Source of the DNA: Chamaesiphon sp.
Lineage (GTDB): Bacteria > Cyanobacteriota > Cyanobacteriia > Cyanobacteriales > Chamaesiphonaceae
DNA: 52,500 nt
Assembly: GCA_020059425.1 (NCBI GenBank)
Contig: JAGVCD010000371.1
Location: 1-52,500 of the forward strand
Direction: 5' to 3'
Below are positions 48,501-52,500 of this stretch, one piece after another. Position 1 is the stretch's first letter. The number at the start of each line of letters is the position of its first letter. The position numbers were made by a program, and so were the translations under genes. The notes under the pieces are model-generated. The model did no database searches. It was not told the DNA's origin and was given only the letters and a program-made list of their open reading frames with translations.

Positions 48501-49078
48501 ACAAACAGTGGCACAAAAACAGCCCTGAGATACTTGAACTGGTTAAAAAAGGGTCAAAGCAAACAGTACAAATTAATTTAGGAAAAGTCCCTAAAAACAA
48601 ACTTGGTGAGGCTGACGGCATCAAATACCTGTCAAAATTGCTGGAGATGGTCGGCTTGAAATTGGGCAAAGCTAGTTTATTGCCAAGGGTTGAAGGTCAG
48701 CCCAGAGTCAGAGTTTATGGGCTTGATGCAAAAACCTTGCACAGTCCGCTAAGATTAGCGATCACCGAAGCGGTAGAGCGCCGCTATCAGGAGTTTGATC
48801 GTGAGTGGGTGCTACCCGAAGTGTTGCAGGTTCCAGTGCAGCAGCCAGCAGTTGAGGAAGAGCAGCCAGTAATTGAGCCTGAAACCGACGCTGACGGCAT
48901 TGATTGGCGCGGGGTGACTGTGGAGCTTAAAGAAGCTTTTGGAGGGTTTATGGCGGGCGCAAGATTAGAGCTAGTCACTCAACCGCAGCAGATTGGCGAT
49001 CGGTTAATGGTTTGGGCGCGATCGGTTTCAGGGCAAATTCGGGTAGAATGGGATTTGTTAAGCTTATGTTTTGATTAA
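45596..49078 (+). CDS. CyRepA1-type plasmid replication protein (zinc finger, Toprim, helicase)
   Basis: 1160 aa. An N-terminal zinc finger (CPVC at 13-16, then C23 and H35-C36), a Toprim-like region (LAEGTGIKPAL with E247; LAADAGDV with D300 and D303) and an SF2-type helicase: Walker A GKSPTGTGKT (416-425), DELE at 505-508, then GSPSLGVGVDI and QLAGRCRD motifs. This domain order matches the large primase/helicase initiators of cyanobacterial plasmids and parallels N15 RepA, which also serves a hairpin-ended phage-plasmid. It is likely the replication initiator. The C-terminal 100 residues are Glu/Gln-rich, then a small basic domain. Confidence 0.8.
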   Translation: MSNLKATNKSKPCPVCGTTSNACREQTDGDQELWHCRTYSDASKGEKIAGVDGRRYICLSPLRGHTAMFGVDKGVWSAEEKEEYQRRQLDRRVESDRRRAEALAKEMSAGDRDKYFKKVLGELGLLESDRQNLLDRGFTDNQIEAIGFRSLIPQQPLTGNYPHNLPGYQFGFGAGKLQNSGAGILCPIPDWQGNIVGAQIRLSKVGEGDGRYRWLSSKNNSSHLNGENPIACWDKAEDKVDKIWLAEGTGIKPALASLRLGAPVVGAAGGLFASSPKNTEAALAHLSQKYGTRSLVLAADAGDVVNPQVMNRWRIQVSFLEKLGYTVAFAWWGQVSKESDDIDELANFDGIRYISPDEFWAIADKPKVIAEVQSSDASSDTELGAWIEGKKFTADDKFSSKYYEYRAPNQGEILLGKSPTGTGKTEYVARLFKEGGEFANKKLIGFFSRNSLIVNTCKRINGLFQLSDERAMMVKDPTGKVGLCTNSIKKFSNPEWFDDAVIFVDELESVMSHILVSSTHKKDRVEALNLLREAFSRAYCVIGMDANLTDRAADWVQTLAPQKRVTKVENTFKQLRANVELFAGTPRKSGKLNSKKISPLVGAMLSSTKPFLVLSDSQIKLEQIEKILVENGKTGIRIDSKTLKPDSEEKHCLADVNDYIRERVKEGKPIDYFLGSPSLGVGVDINVPGYFSDSYVLLSGVLGTDDAMQLAGRCRDTGTLWHISTPEKSFLPSKNFIGFDNFDVAKMSQRLIEFSRMDISHLKKQTSKLAEEFSQWIEEARSNSDSHFALMLLGKDAYEKRNLKRCLKYALETAGHSIKEVSDIENQRIEALLELSKEEIKERTAQEIFEAPDITEEEAEQLSRSYTSTWEERLQIKKAAIRRLCPGLDETEFWTQDLFYYLEWENTRAISQANLLYLFNNPEVATKKQVNTWARIAADRKLFLPDLNSDKMRVEALRFLKLEQFLDPDKQWHKNSPEILELVKKGSKQTVQINLGKVPKNKLGEADGIKYLSKLLEMVGLKLGKASLLPRVEGQPRVRVYGLDAKTLHSPLRLAITEAVERRYQEFDREWVLPEVLQVPVQQPAVEEEQPVIEPETDADGIDWRGVTVELKEAFGGFMAGARLELVTQPQQIGDRLMVWARSVSGQIRVEWDLLSLCFD

Positions 49079-49093
49079 AAAAAAGAGGAAAGT

Positions 49094-49354
49094 ATGGGAC
49101 AACGCAATAAAGTAGCCGTTTTTAGTAAGCAGCCCATTACTCACGAGAGATTAATGGTTGAGGCTTGTGAAGGAGCCTACAAAGCACTCCAAGTTCTGAG
49201 AGAAATTTCGGAAAATGCAAGTTGCGAACCGCGAGATCGGATTGCGGCAAGTTACAAGCAGATAGAAACTTACGTTAAACTAGCTGGTTTAGTTGAGGTT
49301 GATTCAATCGAATCATTACCTGTTCTCAGAGCGATCGGAAATGCTGGTAACTAG
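49094..49354 (+). CDS. Terminase small subunit-like protein
   Basis: 86 aa, directly before the large terminase and overlapping it by 14 bp. Helical, with LMVEACEGAYKALQVLREIS and RIAASYKQIETYVKLAGLVE. The size and place fit a small terminase, which selects DNA for packaging, but no clear HTH signature is visible. Other possibilities are a chaperone or unrelated gene. Confidence 0.5.
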   Translation: MGQRNKVAVFSKQPITHERLMVEACEGAYKALQVLREISENASCEPRDRIAASYKQIETYVKLAGLVEVDSIESLPVLRAIGNAGN

Positions 49355-50780
49355 GTCGATTTACAAGCAATATCAAAAAGCTCAAGCCAAGTCGGTTGGG
49401 GCTAGCCTTGATTTGCTTATTCCCGATACTTGGCACGAGTTTTGCTCAAATATTTATATGAGAAGTGGGGGGGGGATGCGTCAGTTTGTCCCCTACAAAT
49501 ATCAAATATTACTAGAAGAATTAATTAGAAAATACAATAATATAACAGTTGTAAAAAGCCGACAGCTTGGTACAACTCAAATGTTAATCTCTCTATTTTT
49601 GTATGAAGCTATTAAAAATCCGGCTTATGTTGCATCTGCATTTATGCGGAATGATGATGATGCGATAGCCATCAATCAAAGAATTCGCAGGCTAGTAGAG
49701 CAAACAGAGATACCATTAGCCACAGAAGAAAATAAACTGATTCGACTGGCTAACGGCGCTGAAATACGCACCCACAATAGCAGCAAAGAAGGCAATAGAA
49801 GTGCCGACAGCGTGTGCGCTCTGCTATTTGATGAAGCGGCATTCCAGCGCAATATTAAGAGCATTTATGCGGCAAGTACAGCATCAACTATCCTCACAGG
49901 AGATAGCGCTAAAATCATAGTAGTCAGTACCCCGTCGGCTAAGTCTGGCTGGTACTGGGATTTGCTAACCGAAAATAATGGCGATCGCGACGTAGAAGAG
50001 ATTTGCAAAGTAGTTGGTGAAGGTCAGCTTTACTCGGACGATCTGCCTGGTTTTTATTGGTTTGAGGATGAATTAGGCGGGTGTAAAGTGTTTATCCATT
50101 GGAAATGCCACCCGGTTTACAGCCAGTGGCCCGATTTTGTCGATCGCATGGCTAAAAAGTACAAGTTGGATAGCGCTGATGCAGAGCGTGAGTTTAATCT
50201 AGTGTTTCACGATCCGGCTATTGAAGTGTTTAGCGCTGAGTCAATTATTGACGCTGAAAATGCGTTTGAGGAGCCTGAAGACAAATCAAAATGCTCAGTA
50301 GGCTTGTACGTGTCAGAAACTTACTCAACTGCTGTAGCTTTGATTGATAATGTGGTTATTAAGTCGATAAGCGAAAAAAATCCATCGGCTAACACAGCAA
50401 TTGGATTGATTTCTAGAATATCTGATGAATACAGCATTTCTTCTATTGTTCTGAAACGCGCTGATGGAGGTGAAGAAATAGCCAGAAGGCTAAGAACTCA
50501 GCACCACAAAACTAGAATTATTGACATTCCTAAATCTGAATATCCTAATGCAATTGCCAGCCTAAGTGTCCTTCTAGATGAAAGGAAACTTAATATTCCA
50601 AAATACAAAAGTCCATTGCACGACCCTCCAATTGCTAAGCACTTACGGGATTTTAGAAGGCAAGATAACAAGCTGGGAAGCCTTCAAAAAGATAAGCGCG
50701 ATGATTGTGCTTGGGCGCTTGCTTTTGCAGTGATGGCAAGCGAGAATGGGAGCAAGCGATTGCCTTTTGGGAGTGGATGA
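49341..50780 (+). CDS. Terminase large subunit
   Basis: 479 aa with start at 49341. ATPase part: VVKSRQLGTTQM (K72, R74, G77), a Walker A variant lacking the usual Lys before Thr, and Walker B CALLFDEAAF (D164, E165). The coupling-type segment KIIVVSTPSA follows (about 195-205). The nuclease domain comes after (VGLYVSETYSTAVALIDN, then DGGEEIARRLR, DCAWALAFAV at the end) with Asp residues at expected places. It drives DNA packaging into the head. The K-x-R-Q-L-G variant is found in other terminases, where another Lys serves. Confidence 0.85.
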   Translation: MLVTRSIYKQYQKAQAKSVGASLDLLIPDTWHEFCSNIYMRSGGGMRQFVPYKYQILLEELIRKYNNITVVKSRQLGTTQMLISLFLYEAIKNPAYVASAFMRNDDDAIAINQRIRRLVEQTEIPLATEENKLIRLANGAEIRTHNSSKEGNRSADSVCALLFDEAAFQRNIKSIYAASTASTILTGDSAKIIVVSTPSAKSGWYWDLLTENNGDRDVEEICKVVGEGQLYSDDLPGFYWFEDELGGCKVFIHWKCHPVYSQWPDFVDRMAKKYKLDSADAEREFNLVFHDPAIEVFSAESIIDAENAFEEPEDKSKCSVGLYVSETYSTAVALIDNVVIKSISEKNPSANTAIGLISRISDEYSISSIVLKRADGGEEIARRLRTQHHKTRIIDIPKSEYPNAIASLSVLLDERKLNIPKYKSPLHDPPIAKHLRDFRRQDNKLGSLQKDKRDDCAWALAFAVMASENGSKRLPFGSG

Positions 50781-50827
50781 TATGCAAATGCAAAAATTAG
50801 AAATACTAGCATAAAGGCGGTTTAATC

Positions 50828-50911
50828 ATGGCTGTAGCTTATAACCCTAACTTCCCGCAACCGGAAAGGTTTGTGCTTCTGGGGAAAGACGAGCCTTATC
50901 CAAGTTTTTAG
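50828..50911 (+). CDS. Small open frame after terminase, 27 aa
   Basis: ATG at 50828, 47 bp after the terminase stop. MAVAYNPNFPQPERFVLLGK ends with DEPYPSF. It reads like the start of a larger structural gene and may be a remnant of one that was lost or replaced, since the portal gene is missing from this place. No function can be given. Confidence 0.35.
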   Translation: MAVAYNPNFPQPERFVLLGKDEPYPSF

Positions 50912-50920
50912 ATAAAAACT

Positions 50921-50949
50921 TTGCTTTAACAACAGTTAAATGCTACAAT
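50921..50949 (+). promoter_or_regulatory. Promoter of the candidate small RNA
   Basis: TTGCTT (50921-50926), 17-bp spacer, TACAAT (50944-50949). It points into a gene-free, structured stretch. Confidence 0.5.
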
Positions 50950-50955
50950 AACAAT

Positions 50956-51145
50956 GAATCTGCTATCCCCTCCAAGCGTTAGATTGAAGTTAAGATAGTG
51001 GCGGTCGTAAGGGGTATAAGACCGTCACCCTGCACGGGGTCATAGTAAAGTTGGTAGGCGGTAAACTTTCTTAAAGTGCAAAAAATCGCCAAGAAAAAAC
51101 ACCCATTTTGTTAATCAAAACAGGCTAACAGCGGGTGTTTTTTCT
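50956..51145 (+). ncRNA. Candidate structured non-coding RNA
   Basis: The 245-bp gap 50912-51156 has no credible gene. From about 50956 it can form AATCT/AGATT, CTATC/GATAG (crossing the first, pseudoknot-like), GTGGCGGTC/GACCGTCAC (9 bp with one G-U, 50998-51029), ACCC/GGGT and AAAGTT/AACTTT (51047-51068). A strong terminator follows. It matches no RNA family I can name. It lies between packaging and lysis genes. Confidence 0.5.
51094..51143. terminator. Bidirectional terminator
   Basis: AAAAAACACCC (51094-51104) and GGGTGTTTTTT (51133-51143) form an 11-bp stem. It ends the small RNA and, from the other side, the lysis transcript. Confidence 0.85.
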
Positions 51146-51156
51146 ATGCAATCCAA

Positions 51157-51711
51157 TCAGGTAATTTTGCTAATTCGATGGAGCCAAATATGTTGCGGAT
51201 TAGCCAGCGATTCGGGACTGCATAATCTACTAATTAAACCCCATGAGTAATGCAAATTTTTGCCTTTTTCGGGGTTAACGTCATCATTGCGATCGTAACC
51301 CCAATCATACCACTCGCCCCAAGGATCGTGAACAAATACCCCTTTGTCGTCAAATCCGTGAGCAGCTATAATATGCCCAAAGCGAGTAAAATAACCATGC
51401 AAAATACACGGCACACCACTTGTAAGGGATTGCTTAATGTCAGTCAAAGTGCCATTTGTAGTCAAATTGTTTTTGATATCAGGGTAACTTTCGGCAACAG
51501 CTTTTAATCCTTGCGGATCGTGCCTTGACCAACCATTATTAAGGCATCGCTGATAAATCTGATCCTCTAATTGCGGGTAACTTGCATCACCTCGAATACC
51601 TAAATGCAGCAAGCACATTGCGACACTGGTTACATTGCAACTACCTGATGGATTTAATTGGTTATCGCGTTGATTTCGATATGGAAAGTTCTTGATAAGA
51701 ATGCTGTTCAT
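51157..51711 (-). CDS. C39-like cysteine peptidase, putative endolysin
   Basis: 184 aa. The core GSCNVTSVAM gives the catalytic Cys25, FGHIIAAHGFD gives His (113 or 118), and VFVHDPWG supplies Asp129: a Cys-His-Asp triad typical of the papain-like C39_2 group. Such enzymes cut peptide bonds in cell-wall peptides and serve as phage endolysins or virion lysins. It is coupled to a membrane protein gene upstream (4-bp overlap), a normal lysis pair. No signal peptide is seen, so it would need the holin. Confidence 0.75.
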   Translation of the reverse strand: MNSILIKNFPYRNQRDNQLNPSGSCNVTSVAMCLLHLGIRGDASYPQLEDQIYQRCLNNGWSRHDPQGLKAVAESYPDIKNNLTTNGTLTDIKQSLTSGVPCILHGYFTRFGHIIAAHGFDDKGVFVHDPWGEWYDWGYDRNDDVNPEKGKNLHYSWGLISRLCSPESLANPQHIWLHRISKIT

Positions 51712-52205
51712 TTTTTTATTTCTGATTCTTTAATTGGTACTGGAGGTTGCGCGCTGTTAAGATTGTTGTAAAATTCTTGCAATCGCTGCTTCCATTTAGG
51801 ATTAGATTGCAATAAATTTAGCTCTACCCCAGGATCTAAAATTTCCTCAACTAAATTTTTACACAATTCATTATATTCTGGGACACTCAAGCTTTTTCTA
51901 ACTAAAAAAGCCGAGACATTTTGCTCAACCCCTTTTTTGACCAAAGCATCTGGGACTGGAAATTGGATTGCGACTATTCGACTATCTAGCCGAATTTTTT
52001 GCTGATAGCACCAACCACCAACCCGCTCAATCCTAGGAGAAATAAGCTCAGAGATTACATCTTGAGATCGACTCAACTGATAAGTCAAAAACATTAATCC
52101 CAACAACATTATCAAACAGGCAAGAAATAAAAGCTTGCGAGTTGAGTTAACTATTGTTAACAGTCGTTCGATAGCCGTAACAATTGTATTTAAGATTTCG
52201 CCCAT
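51708..52205 (-). CDS. Holin-like membrane protein
   Basis: 165 aa. One strongly hydrophobic segment KLLFLACLIMLLGLMFLTYQ (24-43) near the N-terminus, followed by a polar domain with two Cys and an acidic end. One membrane span and a large soluble part fit a type III-like holin or a spanin-like protein. The call rests on its place directly before the endolysin-like gene and on the membrane span. Confidence 0.55.
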   Translation of the reverse strand: MGEILNTIVTAIERLLTIVNSTRKLLFLACLIMLLGLMFLTYQLSRSQDVISELISPRIERVGGWCYQQKIRLDSRIVAIQFPVPDALVKKGVEQNVSAFLVRKSLSVPEYNELCKNLVEEILDPGVELNLLQSNPKWKQRLQEFYNNLNSAQPPVPIKESEIKK

Positions 52206-52282
52206 ATGTTTTGTAAATGTATTGTAATATACATTTTAAATTTACCAAGCTTTATCTAAATCTTACATTATTTTTTTAAGCA

Positions 52283-52304
52283 ACAAAAAAGCCCCGGTTG
52301 GGGC
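52283..52304 (-). terminator. Rho-independent terminator (right copy)
   Basis: Minus-strand GCCCC-AACC-GGGGC followed by TTTTTTG. It matches the terminator at 415-435 and the surrounding GTTGC-TAAA, as part of the inverted duplication. Confidence 0.75.
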
Positions 52305-52499
52305 TTATCCTGAGTTGTGGGATAGCCACGACTTAGCAGTAAACCAGCCCGTAACTGGTTGTGCGCTCGAAGGATCGGCGAGGTGGTCAAGGATAGTTAG
52401 GAGTGTGGGCATCTGCTTAGCGGCAGTCTCGCGAACTTGGAGGTAGTCGCTAGCCAGTTGGATAATCTCAGCTTGCGTCTTGCCGGCGAGGTTGGCGGG
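52305..52499 (-). pseudogene. Shortened copy of the left-edge gene (5' end off the window)
   Basis: The frame enters from the right edge and ends at 52305 after 64 codons. It matches the left-edge protein (PTLLTILDHLADPSS, TGWFTAKSWL) but ends SHNSG-stop and runs straight into the shared terminator. Compared with the left copy it lacks about 200 bp encoding the last 60 residues. It may be a truncated relic or a short isoform. Confidence 0.6.
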
Positions 52500-52500
52500 T
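52402..52500. repeat. Right terminal inverted repeat
   Basis: Exact reverse complement of bases 1-99. Joined end to end with the left end it would form a perfect 198-bp palindrome. Confidence 0.95.

Noticed and set aside
50956..51080. tRNA gene in the gap after terminase
   Set aside because: There are several stems, but no cloverleaf, no T-loop consensus and no CCA-adjacent acceptor pairing.
52300..52330. TTATCCTGAGTTGTGGGATAG near the right end
   Set aside because: The half-sites are 9 bases apart instead of 10, the second is imperfect, and no promoter or gene start is near.

Overview
The window looks like most or all of a cyanobacterial phage-plasmid: a temperate, contractile-tailed (myovirus-type) phage that seems to persist as a replicon instead of integrating. 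A cyanobacterial host is suggested by the many HIP1 octamers (GCGATCGC) on both strands, by a replication protein of the type found on cyanobacterial plasmids, by a cyanobacterial IS1341-type TnpB element, and by CRISPR-repeat-like sequences with the cyanobacterial GGGATTGAAAC ending. No host housekeeping genes, tRNAs or conventional integrase were seen.

Layout. 1-1354: 3' end of an unknown gene entering from the left edge, and an unknown 257-aa gene. 1375-4212: a large fusion of a telomere-resolvase-like tyrosine recombinase, an ASCH domain and an adenine methyltransferase-like domain. 4310-7085: SAP-like protein, KilA/antirepressor-like regulator, DEDDy exonuclease. 7086-7450: gene-free block of TGATCATCA-type repeats. 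7451-11894: leftward operon ending in a membrane-anchored coiled-coil P-loop ATPase. 11984-19001: three tail-fibre genes on the minus strand alternating with small or regulatory genes on the plus strand. 18998-20100: baseplate J and a partner gene, minus strand. 20135-30003: capsid, head-tail, sheath, tube and tail-chaperone genes, interrupted by an antirepressor gene that is itself split by a TnpB element. 30043-30819: another antirepressor. 30929-34879: tape measure. 34967-35558: a frameshifted antirepressor. 35637-35820: a promoter followed by two CRISPR-like repeats with one spacer. 35856-40020: GpU, GpX-fibre, GpD hub, gp25/W and a GNAT protein. 40132-44057: antirepressor-like genes, Bet recombinase and small nucleotide or metal-binding proteins. 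44059-45399: portal, minus strand. 45596-49078: CyRepA1-type primase/helicase. 49094-50780: terminase. 50956-51145: candidate structured RNA. 51157-52205: C39 peptidase and holin-like protein, minus strand. 52305-52499: a second, shortened copy of the left-edge gene, inverted.

How it may work together (inference). The resolvase-like enzyme, the RepA-like replication protein, the inverted-repeat ends and the missing integrase fit an N15-like linear plasmid prophage, although an assembly-repeat explanation for the ends is equally possible. The ATPase operon beside the repeat block could serve segregation. Control appears layered: a 22-bp palindromic operator recurs at four promoters, and a 15-nt hairpin (4-bp stem, 7-nt loop, 4-bp stem with covarying stems) sits 1-6 nt before the start codon of nine genes, mostly antirepressor-like. 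CRISPR-repeat mimics in two transcribed leaders suggest interference with, or use of, host CRISPR.
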